This document shows positions 18,312 through 26,899 of a DNA stretch of 64,000 bases, one piece after another. The position numbers and the translations under genes were made by a program. The stretch's first letter is position 1, and each line of letters opens with the position of its first letter. The stretch is from Chloroflexota bacterium. Lineage in GTDB: Bacteria; Chloroflexota; Anaerolineae; Aggregatilineales; Phototrophicaceae. The stretch covers positions 62,001 to 126,000 of the forward strand of contig JACAER010000027.1 of NCBI GenBank assembly GCA_013388745.1, in the 5' to 3' direction. The notes beneath the pieces were generated by a model, which saw only the letters and a list, made by a program, of their open reading frames with translations, was not told the origin of the DNA and did no database searches.

Positions 18312-18343
18312 TTAAAAACAAAAACCCGCTGCCTAAAGCGGGT
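18312..18343 (-). terminator. Rho-independent terminator of tRNA-Arg
   Basis: On the minus strand ACCCGCT-loop-AGCGGGT (plus 18324-18343) is followed by TTTTTGTTTTT (plus 18312-18324). It lies 20 nt past the 3' end of the tRNA gene. Confidence 0.85.
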
Positions 18344-18362
18344 CAGGGTTATCATCTTCTTG

Positions 18363-18434
18363 CGTCCCCGATAGGAATCGAACCTACGCACTCGCCTCCG
18401 GAGGGCGATGCTCTATCCACTGAGCTACGGGGAC
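18363..18434 (-). tRNA. tRNA-Arg (anticodon CCG)
   Basis: 72 nt on the minus strand folding as a full cloverleaf: acceptor GTCCCCG/CGGGGAC, D-stem GCTC/GAGC, anticodon stem TCGCC/GGCGA with loop CTCCGGA (anticodon CCG), and T-stem GTAGG/CCTAT with TTCGATT. The discriminator base is G. The 3' CCA is not encoded (the genome continues CAA). It decodes CGG arginine codons, and a strong terminator follows. Confidence 0.97.
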
Positions 18435-18626
18435 AACTGGCTATAGGATAGCAAATTTCGCGGCTTGTAGCAAGTGTGGTTGAGCCAGAGACAAAGGTAA
18501 CGTACAATGACATCAGCGAAACCATACAAGCAAAACACTGCGCCGGCCTGAAGCCGCTGCTGAGAGCGAAGCGATCATACTGGAAAAAAGCCCGTGCTGC
18601 TGACAGAATAAATTCTTGAGGAACCC

Positions 18627-20411
18627 ATGTCCGAGTTTTCCAACACACTGCTAGGTAACCGCTACCAAATCCGTGAACGTATCGGCGCAGGCGGTATGGC
18701 GCGCGTCTTCAAGGCGTGGGATACCGTGCTGGAACGTGCTGTCGCCGTCAAAATCCTCTACGAACACCTGGCCGAAGACGCGACCTTTCAGCAGCGCTTC
18801 GAGCGCGAAGCGAAGGCTGTCGCCAGCTTCAACCATCCCAACATCGTGCAGATTTTCGACTTTGACCGCTTCGAGCGCGATGGGCAAACGCTGTACTATA
18901 TGGTGATGGCCTATATTCCCGGCAAAACGCTCAAAAATGTGCTGGATGAAATGTGCGCGCGCGATGAACGCCTGAGTCTGGAACGCATCGAGCAGATCAT
19001 GACGCAGCTTTTGGACGCGGTGGGTTATGCCCATGCACAGGGCGCGATTCACCGCGACATCAAACCCGGCAACATCCTTTTTAACGAGCGCGGCCAGGCC
19101 ATTCTGACCGATTTCGGCATCGCGCGGCTGGCGCAGGGCGTGCGCCTGACGCGCGATAGTGTGACCGTCGGCACGCCTGCTTATATGTCGCCGGAACAGG
19201 CGGTGGGCGGCGCGGTGGACGCGCGCAGCGATCTGTACGCGCTGGGCATTATGCTCTACGAGATGCTGACTGGCAAAGTGCCTTTCGACGACGACGGCAG
19301 TCTTTCGGTCTTGTTCCGGCACATCAACGACCCGATTCCCTCCGCCCTACCGTATCTTTCGATGGGCAGCGAAGCGCTGGATATCGTGCTGCTAAAAGCG
19401 CTGGCGAAAGACCCCGACCAGCGTTATGCCAGCGCCGAAGCATTCGCCGCCGACCTGCAAGCGGCCTTCGCCGGCAAACCCGTTCTGCCGCCCAAAGCCG
19501 GCGCCACCGCCGATTTTTCGATCATCACCGGCCCACCCCAAAAAGTGTCCTCTAACCCGGTCAATCGTGTCTCGCTGGCGCTCAACACCATCACGCGCTA
19601 TATCCCGCCGACCACGCGGCGATACGCGCCGCTCGGCATTTTTATTGTCGGCATGGTGCTGATCGGCGTGCTGGTGGGCGCCAGCCTGGTCAACAATCAA
19701 CTGCGCAGCGCGCCGCCCGCCGCCCCGACCGAAGCCATCACCGGCAGTATGACCGGAAACGACGCCGAGAGCATGACCAGCGATGATCCGCCGGAATTCG
19801 AGAGCACGTTCGCGCCCGATGATGCGACCAACAGTTGGTGGCCGCTGGGCGAAAGCACCTCCGTCTCGCGCATGTTGACTCCCGACGGCTTTTTACGTTT
19901 CGTCAACCATATCGCCGGCGCGGCCATGACCACCATCCTGGACGCCGAATATAACTACGACTTTGTGTCGATCACCTTGATCGCCACGCTCGATGCCGCC
20001 AGCCCACCCACCAGCGGCTACGGTATTGTCTTCCGTTATCAGGATAACGACCATTACAACGTCTTCGCCGTCGATGGACGCGGACGCTACAGCATCTGGG
20101 TGCGCGACGACGGCCAGTGGACAGAACTGCGGCGCAGCTCTGGCGGCGATTGGACGCCGAACGACGCCGTATTGCCCATCGGCAGCCCCAACCGCCTGAC
20201 GATCCGCGTGCAGGGCAATCTGCTGACCGGGCAGGTCAACGGCACGCAGGTAGCACAGGTCACGGACAGCACCCTGGAGCCGGGGCGCATCGGCATTTAT
20301 CTGGCGACGCCCGAAAACGCCAGCGAGGCCGTGCTGCTGGTGGACGCTTACGGCGCTGTCCCCAGCGTGCCCACCATGACCGAATCCTCGCGTTCCGGCG
20401 ATGGACGCTAG
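18627..20411 (+). CDS. Membrane-anchored serine/threonine protein kinase with extracellular sensor domain
   Basis: 594 residues. The kinase domain (about 12-275) is complete: glycine loop IGAGGMARV (19-27), Lys42 in AVAVKIL, catalytic HRDIKPGN, DFG in LTDFGIARL and SPEQ activation segment. A single TM segment lies near residues 330-352 (FIVGMVLIGVLVGASLV). The outer C-terminal part (about 400-575) is beta-rich with YGIVFRYQDNDHYNVFAV and NRLTIRVQGN, like LamG or 3-keto-disaccharide-hydrolase-type jelly-roll domains. The layout is PknB-like: an outer ligand domain coupled to an inner kinase. The start is at ATG 18627 with GAGGAA upstream. Target proteins are unknown. Confidence 0.9.
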   Translation: MSEFSNTLLGNRYQIRERIGAGGMARVFKAWDTVLERAVAVKILYEHLAEDATFQQRFEREAKAVASFNHPNIVQIFDFDRFERDGQTLYYMVMAYIPGKTLKNVLDEMCARDERLSLERIEQIMTQLLDAVGYAHAQGAIHRDIKPGNILFNERGQAILTDFGIARLAQGVRLTRDSVTVGTPAYMSPEQAVGGAVDARSDLYALGIMLYEMLTGKVPFDDDGSLSVLFRHINDPIPSALPYLSMGSEALDIVLLKALAKDPDQRYASAEAFAADLQAAFAGKPVLPPKAGATADFSIITGPPQKVSSNPVNRVSLALNTITRYIPPTTRRYAPLGIFIVGMVLIGVLVGASLVNNQLRSAPPAAPTEAITGSMTGNDAESMTSDDPPEFESTFAPDDATNSWWPLGESTSVSRMLTPDGFLRFVNHIAGAAMTTILDAEYNYDFVSITLIATLDAASPPTSGYGIVFRYQDNDHYNVFAVDGRGRYSIWVRDDGQWTELRRSSGGDWTPNDAVLPIGSPNRLTIRVQGNLLTGQVNGTQVAQVTDSTLEPGRIGIYLATPENASEAVLLVDAYGAVPSVPTMTESSRSGDGR

Positions 20412-20441
20412 TGCCTCAACAAGATCCGCATGACCGGCGCA

Positions 20442-22526
20442 TTAGAGGCGGGTGTTCTGGCGCAGCAGGCGCGACGAATTGGCGAGAATGCCAATATCGG
20501 GGAGCGACTGCGCCGCCGCCGCCACAATCGGCGGCAGAATGCCCAGCGCCGCCAGCGACAGGCCGAGCAAATTGTACACGGCGGTGAAGCCAATATTCAG
20601 CTTGACAACGCGCATCGTGCGCCGGGCGATATGCAGCGCCGCGGGCACTAGCAGCCAGTCTGCGCGCAGCAGCGCCACATGCGCCGCCTCCAGCGCCACA
20701 TCGCTGCCTGCGGCACCCATGGCGATACCCACATCGGCCCGCGCCAGCGCCGGCGCATCGTTCACCCCGTCTCCCACCATCACCACCACCTGCCCGCGCG
20801 CCTGATACGCGCGCACAATGGCGATTTTATCCTCCGGCAGCAGATTCGCTTTGTAGCTGACGCCCAATTGTTGGGCCAGCGCCGCCGCCACGCGCTCATG
20901 ATCGCCTGTCAGCATACAGATTTCGCTGATGCCCCACTGCCGCGCCGCCGCCAGCGCCTGTGGAATCTCCGGGCGCAGCGTATCGGCCGCCGCCAGCACC
21001 CCCACGACTTGGCCTTCGGCCAGCACGAATAAGGTCGTTTTGCCGCTGTTTTCCAGCGCCGCCGCCGCGTCGATGTCGCCCTGCCCGTTGAGCAGACGCT
21101 GGCTGCCGACGGCAATTTCTGCGCCTTCGATAGTCGCTTGCAGTCCGATTCCCGGCAGCGCGCGGAAATTTTGCGGCGCGGCCAGCGCCAGCCCACGTTC
21201 CCGCGCCGCCACGCGCACCGCTTCGGCCAGCGGATGTTCGGAATAGCGTTCGGCAGAAGCCGCCAGCCGCAGCACTTCGTCAGCCGGCAGCCCGTTAAGC
21301 GCTACAACATCCGTCACCTGCGGCTGTCCCAGCGTCAGCGTGCCGGTCTTGTCGATCAGCAGCACATCAGCGCGCGCCAGCGTTTCGATATATTTGCCGC
21401 CTTTGAACAGCAGGCCGTTTTTGGCCGCCGCGCCAATCGACGCCAGCATGGCGATGGGCGTTGCCAGCGCGAACGAGCACGAACACGCCACCACCAGCAC
21501 CGCCGCTGTTGCCAGCGGGTCGCCGCGCACAAGCAGCGTCAGCGCGGCAATCGTCGCCACTACCGGCAAAAAATAGGCCGAAAACTTGTCGGCGATACGC
21601 TGTACATCAGCGCGCTGCGCTTCGGCTTCTTCGACTAAGCGCGTAAGGCGCCCGAAGGTGCTGTCCTGGCCGATGTGCGCCGCGCGGACTTTCAGGCTGC
21701 CCAACTGGGCGAACGACGCGGCATAGACTTTGGCACCCGCGCTCAGCTCCAGCGGCATCGATTCGCCGGTGATCGCCGCCTGATTCACGGTGGCATGGCC
21801 GGAGAGCACCTCGCCATCGACCGGGATTTTTTCGCCGGGGCGCACGATAATCGTGTCGCCGATGCGCACCTGGTCGATAGGAATTTCGCTTTCCTGGCCA
21901 TCGCGTTCGACGCGCGCGCGCTGTGGCGCCAGCGCGGCCAGACTCTTGACGGCGCGGCGGCTGCGTTCCGCCGTGAAGTGTTCGGCGTAATTGCCCACGC
22001 GCATCAAAAAGGCGATCACACCCGCTGTCAGCCATTGGCCGATCAGCAGCGCCGCCAGCAGGCCGACGCTCATCAGCGTGTGCGCGATAATCTGGCGCTT
22101 GAGCGCCGCGCGCGCGACGTTCAGCAGAATCGGATAGGCAATCAGCAGCACCAAGACCACCCCCAACGGCAGCGGCACCAGTTCCGTGATGCGCTCGAAC
22201 AGCCCCAGCCCTTCGCCGATGACGACGATAAACAGCACCACGCCAAAGACCAGCCCAAACAGATTGAGCACGGTTTTGGAAAAACTCGCGGCGGCGGGCG
22301 GCGCATCGTCCTGCGGCACGCTGTAACCGGCGGCGGCCACCGCCTGGCGGATGGCGTTCATCTGCACCTGTCCATCGTGCAAACGCACAATCGCTTTTTC
22401 CGCCGCCAGCAGCACATCGGCGGATTCCACGCCCGGCAGCGCGCTGAGCGCTTTTTGCACATGCGCCGCGCATTCCGCGCAATCCATACCCTTAACGGGA
22501 ACTTCAATTACCCGGAAGGTGTTCAT
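20442..22526 (-). CDS. P1B-type heavy-metal-exporting ATPase (CSC motif)
   Basis: 694 residues from MNTFRVIEV. One N-terminal HMA domain carries GMDCAECAAHV (CxxC). An A-domain, phosphorylation motif DKTGTLTLG, SEHPLAEA (the HP motif of P1B pumps) and hinge GDGVNDAPALARADVGIAMG follow, in correct order. The metal-binding membrane helix reads VVACSCSFALATP, so the usual CPC is CSC, with Ser in place of Pro. This departs from standard Cu, Zn or Cd pumps and may mark a minor P1B subtype. It exports metal from the cytoplasm. The gene overlaps the end of its ArsR-family regulator by 23 nt, so the two form one operon. Start 22526 is used; a longer frame runs into the regulator gene. Confidence 0.93.
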   Translation of the reverse strand: MNTFRVIEVPVKGMDCAECAAHVQKALSALPGVESADVLLAAEKAIVRLHDGQVQMNAIRQAVAAAGYSVPQDDAPPAAASFSKTVLNLFGLVFGVVLFIVVIGEGLGLFERITELVPLPLGVVLVLLIAYPILLNVARAALKRQIIAHTLMSVGLLAALLIGQWLTAGVIAFLMRVGNYAEHFTAERSRRAVKSLAALAPQRARVERDGQESEIPIDQVRIGDTIIVRPGEKIPVDGEVLSGHATVNQAAITGESMPLELSAGAKVYAASFAQLGSLKVRAAHIGQDSTFGRLTRLVEEAEAQRADVQRIADKFSAYFLPVVATIAALTLLVRGDPLATAAVLVVACSCSFALATPIAMLASIGAAAKNGLLFKGGKYIETLARADVLLIDKTGTLTLGQPQVTDVVALNGLPADEVLRLAASAERYSEHPLAEAVRVAARERGLALAAPQNFRALPGIGLQATIEGAEIAVGSQRLLNGQGDIDAAAALENSGKTTLFVLAEGQVVGVLAAADTLRPEIPQALAAARQWGISEICMLTGDHERVAAALAQQLGVSYKANLLPEDKIAIVRAYQARGQVVVMVGDGVNDAPALARADVGIAMGAAGSDVALEAAHVALLRADWLLVPAALHIARRTMRVVKLNIGFTAVYNLLGLSLAALGILPPIVAAAAQSLPDIGILANSSRLLRQNTRL

Positions 22527-22863
22527 GTTCCCATTCCTTCGGGATAACGTAGTGCGTGCATTCATAGACGCCTCTGGCCGTATCGGCCAACAGCGCTGTC
22601 GCCAGCGCCAGAAGGTGTTCGACACGTTCGTCGCTCAGGCGGTAAAGTGCCTGCCGTCCCTGCTGCTGGCGTGTGACCAGCCCGCATTCGCGCAGGCAGC
22701 TTAGGTGATTCGAGACGTTGGGCTGGCTCAGTCCTGTGGCCTGCACAAGCTGGGTAACACTTAACCCACCGCCGCGCAGCGCCTCCAGAATCGACAGACG
22801 CGACGGATCGGCGAAGCCATAAAACAGCTTGGCTTTCAGTTCAACAAGGGTCATCGTGATCAT
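22504..22863 (-). CDS. ArsR/SmtB-family metal-responsive repressor, CmtR-like
   Basis: 119 residues. A winged helix of the ArsR family is seen from FADPSRLSILEALRGGG through LVQATGLSQPNVSNHLSCLRECGLV to RQALYRLSD. The SCLRECGLV segment puts two Cys four residues apart in the recognition helix, and a third Cys lies near the C-terminus (YECTHY). This three-cysteine layout is that of the Cd/Pb sensor CmtR, not the ELCVCDL site of ArsR. The C-terminus is His-rich (EWEHEH). The start is set at 22863, about 6 nt after AGGAG; near-by Met codons at 22866 and 22854 are possible. It probably represses its own operon with the ATPase. Confidence 0.88.
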   Translation of the reverse strand: MITMTLVELKAKLFYGFADPSRLSILEALRGGGLSVTQLVQATGLSQPNVSNHLSCLRECGLVTRQQQGRQALYRLSDERVEHLLALATALLADTARGVYECTHYVIPKEWEHEHLPGN

Positions 22864-22883
22864 CATCTTCTCCTGCGCCAATA

Positions 22884-22906
22884 TATCATCATATGGTGAT
22901 ATGATA
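22884..22906. promoter_or_regulatory. Candidate operator of the metal-resistance operon
   Basis: Outer arms TATCAT (22884-22889) and ATGATA (22901-22906) flank an AT-rich core containing CATATGGTGAT. It lies about 20 bp upstream of the regulator start in otherwise GC-rich DNA, the position and composition expected of an ArsR/SmtB operator overlapping the promoter. Confidence 0.5.
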
Positions 22907-23067
22907 ATACGAATGACGCCACAGATCAACTGGTGACCGCCTTTTTGCCGTCCCCCGCACGCCCGCGCACGAAAATGAGTCTTGATGATAGCCCGATTGG
23001 AGATGCGGAAGTTTTGACGGAAAGCGCGTATAATGGAAACCATTATGACGCGACTAAGGTTTAGGGA

Positions 23068-23643
23068 ATGGATATAGGAGTCATATCGGACGTTCACGGA
23101 GATTACAATGCCCTAGAAACAGCGCTGGAACGATTAGAGAAAGAGCATCAGGTCGATTTAATCCTGTGCGCGGGGGATCTCGTGGGGCGCGGCCCCGATC
23201 CAGAGCGCGTGGTTGATCTGATTCGTGAGCGCGCGATTGCCACCGTGCGCGGCAATCATGACGAGTGGTTCTACGGCCTTTCGTCACATAACGCTGCTTA
23301 CCTCAAAAACCTGCCTGTTGATTGGCGCGGTTCACTGGGGGGACGTAATGTGTTTATGTGTCACGGCAAACCCGGCAACAATATGTGGGGGCTGTACCGC
23401 GACCATATCTCGGAAACGCTGCTCAATATGATGCTCTCTTCGCTCAACGCCGATGTGCTGATTACCGGGCACACGCATATGCCCATGTATGTGCGTGTGA
23501 GTCGTGGCTGCGTGGTTAATCCCGGCTCATTGTATACCTTTAGCAGCGTGCGCGCTTCGTCGCACACCTACGGCGTTTTGCATCTGGCATCGCTGACCTT
23601 TGACCTGTACGATCTGAAATCGCAGACCGTCAGGCCGATCTAG
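23068..23643 (+). CDS. Calcineurin-like metallophosphoesterase (YfcE-like)
   Basis: 191 residues. The dinuclear metal motifs are complete: DVHGD (D8, H10), GDLVGRG, GNHDE, CHGKPG and GHTHMP. The short length fits the YfcE/MJ0936 phosphodiesterase group, which hydrolyses phosphodiester bonds with Mn or other metals. It is cytoplasmic. It is the first gene of a tight plus-strand run with the methyltransferase (10 nt later) and two small proteins. The substrate is unknown. Confidence 0.9.
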   Translation: MDIGVISDVHGDYNALETALERLEKEHQVDLILCAGDLVGRGPDPERVVDLIRERAIATVRGNHDEWFYGLSSHNAAYLKNLPVDWRGSLGGRNVFMCHGKPGNNMWGLYRDHISETLLNMMLSSLNADVLITGHTHMPMYVRVSRGCVVNPGSLYTFSSVRASSHTYGVLHLASLTFDLYDLKSQTVRPI

Positions 23644-23653
23644 ACAGGGATTT

Positions 23654-24400
23654 ATGACGTCACCACAAGTGCCGCGTGAACATTACACGCGCGATTATTT
23701 CAAACGCTGGAACTACGCGGATCGCGGTTTAGGGCGCTTCAGCATGTACTGGTTCGCGCGCCGTTACTATGCGGCGCTGGTGCGGCGCTATGCCCCGCGC
23801 GACGGCGGCCAACTGCTGGAAATGGGCTGTGGGCTGGGGCATTTGCTCGGCCTGCTGCAAGACGATTTTCAGTGCGTCGGCATTGATCTCATCGACTACA
23901 GTATCGAGCAGACCAAAATCAACGCCCCCAAAGCCGAAGCCTACCAGATGGACGCCACCGATCTCAGCCGTTTTGCGCCGGGCACGTTCAGCGCCGTCGT
24001 GGCGCTGCATCTGGTCGAACATCTGCCCGACCCGCAGGGCACGCTTCGCCAGGTTTACGCCTTGCTCAAGCCCGGCGGCATCTTGCTGTTCGCCACGCCA
24101 CACCCCGATTACAGTCTGCGGCGCTTCAAAGATCGCGACACCGACGCGATCGGCAAGGACAAAACGCACATCAACGTGCATCCGCCGCGGCAGTGGCGCG
24201 CCTGGTGCGAACAACAGGGCTTCGTTACGCTTAAACACTTCGGCGACGGCCTGTGGGATGTGCCCTATGTGCCGCTGCTGCCCAAAGTCGTGCAGTTCGG
24301 GCTGTTTGGGCTGCCGGCGCTGCTGCAAGTGCTGACGCGCACAACCTGGACGCCGCTGAGCATGGGCGTGAATCAGATTGCCATTGTGAGGAAACCATGA
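23654..24400 (+). CDS. SAM-dependent methyltransferase (class I, Methyltransf_11/25 type)
   Basis: 248 residues. Motif I LLEMGCGLGHLLGLL (about residues 54-68) binds SAM. Acidic residue D in CVGIDLIDYS, then AVVALHLVEHLPDPQ and the LLKPGGILLFATP strand complete the Rossmann-like fold. There is no membrane segment at the N-terminus, although the C-terminal tail is hydrophobic (VVQFGLFGLPALLQVL). The gene is translationally coupled to the next by ATGA. The acceptor may be a sugar, lipid or small molecule. Confidence 0.88.
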   Translation: MTSPQVPREHYTRDYFKRWNYADRGLGRFSMYWFARRYYAALVRRYAPRDGGQLLEMGCGLGHLLGLLQDDFQCVGIDLIDYSIEQTKINAPKAEAYQMDATDLSRFAPGTFSAVVALHLVEHLPDPQGTLRQVYALLKPGGILLFATPHPDYSLRRFKDRDTDAIGKDKTHINVHPPRQWRAWCEQQGFVTLKHFGDGLWDVPYVPLLPKVVQFGLFGLPALLQVLTRTTWTPLSMGVNQIAIVRKP

Positions 24401-24813
24401 TTACGATTTCGCTAGAAGTGGCGATCATTTTGCTGGTAGGCGCGCTGATTGTGGCGTGGGTCGCCAACGCCAGCCGCAAACGCTTTCAGGTCATCGAAGA
24501 TGACGCGGGAGTCGAACTGGCCCCCAAGCGCAAACGCCTGGCAGCGCCCGCCGACATCACCAGCGAACTGGAACGGCTGTTCGGGCTGTTCCAGTCGGGC
24601 GCGCTGACCAGCGATGAGTATCAAAAGCTGAAAACGCAGTTCCTGGGCGAACAGACCGGCGCTGTTCCGGCAGATCTTTCGGCGCGCGTCGAGCGCCTGA
24701 TCGACCAGGGCAGAAAGATCGACGCGATCAAACTGTACCGCGAAGAAACCGGTTTAGGGCTAAAAGAAGCCAAAGATGAAGTCGAACGAATAGAACGCGA
24801 GCGGCGCCTATGA
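24397..24813 (+). CDS. Membrane-anchored protein with SHOCT-like and L7/L12 C-terminal-like domains
   Basis: 138 residues. A single TM segment covers about residues 5-24. Residues 48-75 (ELERLFGLFQSGALTSDEYQKLKTQ) are a SHOCT-like short helical module. Residues 90-135 (RVERLIDQGRKIDAIKLYREETGLGLKEAKDEVE) match the C-terminal domain of ribosomal protein L7/L12, including the TGLGLKEAK signature that contacts translation GTPases. It starts inside the methyltransferase stop (ATGA) and ends in an ATGA overlap with the next gene. An L7/L12-like domain on a membrane anchor is suggestive of translation-factor contact but unproven. Confidence 0.75.
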   Translation: MITISLEVAIILLVGALIVAWVANASRKRFQVIEDDAGVELAPKRKRLAAPADITSELERLFGLFQSGALTSDEYQKLKTQFLGEQTGAVPADLSARVERLIDQGRKIDAIKLYREETGLGLKEAKDEVERIERERRL

Positions 24814-25277
24814 ATAACAACCGGCAAATTATTGACGAAGCCCGTGTCTATTGGGAAGCCGATAACCGCCCGCTCGATCTGGGGCGTGTGCTGTATGACG
24901 CGCTGCTGCCGGCACAACGCCCGCCCTGGGCGGCGGGGCTGCTGCGCCTGGCCTCGACGCGCATTGATGTTGTGCCAGAACTTGAGCGTGTGCTGGCGCT
25001 GGCCGAAAACCCCGCGCGCTGGAAAGACGCGCTCTACGAACTGGATGTGCTGCGCTCGATGACCGTCAAAGAGCGCAACCCGCTATATAACGACATCATC
25101 GCGCTGGCGCAAAAAGTCGCGCAGGTCACGCATAACGCCAGCGGCGAACCTGACCCTTTCCCGCACGATGTCGGCTGGAAAATGATCGTTGACCTGCACG
25201 AAATCGTTCTGCGCATCAACAATCCCGCCTTCAGCGAACACGTCTGGCATGTGCTGATCGAGCCTTTTCATATATGA
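24810..25277 (+). CDS. Hypothetical protein, last gene of a four-gene operon
   Basis: 155 residues, translationally coupled to the upstream gene through ATGA. It is mostly helical and lacks signal or TM segments. No family is recognised. Features seen: an acidic and aromatic N-terminus (EARVYWEADNRPLDLGR), a middle helix ELERVLALAENPARWKDALYEL, and a C-terminal GWKMIVDLHEIV. The function is unknown, and its position ties it to the L7/L12-like membrane protein and methyltransferase. Confidence 0.6.
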   Translation: MNNNRQIIDEARVYWEADNRPLDLGRVLYDALLPAQRPPWAAGLLRLASTRIDVVPELERVLALAENPARWKDALYELDVLRSMTVKERNPLYNDIIALAQKVAQVTHNASGEPDPFPHDVGWKMIVDLHEIVLRINNPAFSEHVWHVLIEPFHI

Positions 25278-25391
25278 GTGGGGCCGTCATCAGGTGGCGC
25301 GCTGCCAGTGCCATAAGATTTATACTCGCCTTGTGAAATATTGAGCTATGATTAGGCATAGTGCTCTTATCTGAAGGAATGACAGGACATC

Positions 25392-26882
25392 ATGACGCAT
25401 ATCTTCATCAGCTATTCGCGCAAAGACAAAGAATTCGCGCAGCGGCTGGTCGCCCAGCTCGAAAAATCGGGTTATCCGTGTTGGATTGACACCGAAGCGA
25501 TTGAGGGTGGGCAGAAGTGGGTGCAGCAAATCAATGAAGCCCTGAAAAACGCTTTGTGCGTCATCCTCGTTTTGTCTGGCCATGCGCAGCAGTCGGATTT
25601 TGTGAGCCGCGAACTGGGGATGGCGGACGCTTTAAAAAAGCTCATCATTCCGGTACGTCTGGAAGCAACGGAACCCTCTATTCAAACCGATCATCTACAA
25701 TTTATCGATTTTCAGAAACAACCTTTTGACAAAGCCTTTAAGCAGCTTATCGCCGCGTTACCGCCTCTGGAAAAACCACTGAGAACGCTGCCTGAAAAAC
25801 TGACTGCCGGCAATTACCCTAACTTACGCCTGTTGGCGATTGGCGCGGTCTATGCCGATGTCGCCATCAACACCTATCATGAGGACGATGGGGGGCAGTT
25901 GCAGCTTAAGCACGACGAGGAACGCACTGGTGCCAGTTACAGCGCGCGTGTCGGCGGTTCTAGCTGGTTAGTGGCACAAAAATTGGCTGCCTGGCCCAAA
26001 ATGGAAGGGCATGTGCGTTTAATCACGCAAATCGGCGACACATCGGATGAGTCGGAAGACCCTTACGCGAAATTTGTGGCACAGACTTTGCGCGACTCGC
26101 GCTTGATGGTCACTAAATCGGGGGCCAATGTCTGGTGGAAACTTAAGAAACACACGGCGGTCACCTATATCGTCAATTGGACAGACCACAATACTGAACG
26201 CGGGCGCGGCACGATGATTACCGCTCCTGGCGTGATCGCTGAATTCTCCTGGCCTGATGTTGAGGCGCAAATCGCTGTTGAGCCGGGCTTAAGTGTCGAA
26301 AACAACGTCGTCTACATAGCCGGATTTTTTAAAACGGCGCTGCACCTTCATTTGCAGCGCACACTCGCCGGCTTTGATCAAAAACAAGCCATTGTAGTGC
26401 TGAATCCCGGACGCTTTAGCTGGGTCAACCTCAATTATGTCTCTTCGGATGATCCTGCGGATGCGTTGGTCAAAGTGCAGGCTGAACGCCAGAAAGCGCT
26501 GCGTGACAGCTTTAGCTACGTGGACTTGTATCTGGCTTCAGGCCGCGAGTTCGAGATGATGTTTTGGGACATCTTCCACGACTGGCCGCGTTTCAGCGCC
26601 AGCAAGGCGCTTAAAGTGCTCGGCGAGCGTGCCGATGTGCCTTTGCCCAAAGCGATGTGCATTCGCGATACCGCCAATAAGAAAGTATGCATCTTTGCGC
26701 GCGGCTGGAACGAGAATCAGAGCTATGATATACCCGTCGAGTTGGAAGACGCGATTTTCTCCGGCAGCAAATTCGATGCGCGCTTCTTGTATCGCCTCTT
26801 TGAACTGCGCACCGAAGGCGCGTTCTTCAAAGAGGCGGGCGATGTCGCCCGTGCCTGCGCCGAATTCGCCATCAGTGAATAG
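25392..26882 (+). CDS. TIR domain fused to a degenerate PfkB-type (ribokinase-fold) domain
   Basis: 496 residues. Residues 1-125 form a TIR domain: FISYSRKD (5-12), GYPCWIDTEAIEGG, and FVSRELGMA, where Glu74 is at the position of the catalytic glutamate of NADase TIRs. Residues about 145-496 follow the PfkB layout: LLAIGAVYADVAIN (148-160), GGSSWLVAQKLAAWP (188-202), VRLITQIGDTSDE, then a C-terminal half with VPLPKAMCIRDTANKKVCIFARGW. At the GAGD catalytic position the sequence is FSGSKFDARFLY, so the catalytic Asp is lost. PfkB here more likely senses a nucleoside or sugar than phosphorylates it. It lies 17 nt upstream of a GlmU-C-like gene. TIR and PfkB calls are from visible motifs; the signalling role is inferred. 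Confidence 0.85.
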   Translation: MTHIFISYSRKDKEFAQRLVAQLEKSGYPCWIDTEAIEGGQKWVQQINEALKNALCVILVLSGHAQQSDFVSRELGMADALKKLIIPVRLEATEPSIQTDHLQFIDFQKQPFDKAFKQLIAALPPLEKPLRTLPEKLTAGNYPNLRLLAIGAVYADVAINTYHEDDGGQLQLKHDEERTGASYSARVGGSSWLVAQKLAAWPKMEGHVRLITQIGDTSDESEDPYAKFVAQTLRDSRLMVTKSGANVWWKLKKHTAVTYIVNWTDHNTERGRGTMITAPGVIAEFSWPDVEAQIAVEPGLSVENNVVYIAGFFKTALHLHLQRTLAGFDQKQAIVVLNPGRFSWVNLNYVSSDDPADALVKVQAERQKALRDSFSYVDLYLASGREFEMMFWDIFHDWPRFSASKALKVLGERADVPLPKAMCIRDTANKKVCIFARGWNENQSYDIPVELEDAIFSGSKFDARFLYRLFELRTEGAFFKEAGDVARACAEFAISE

Positions 26883-26899
26883 CCGGAGCCACGAATCTT

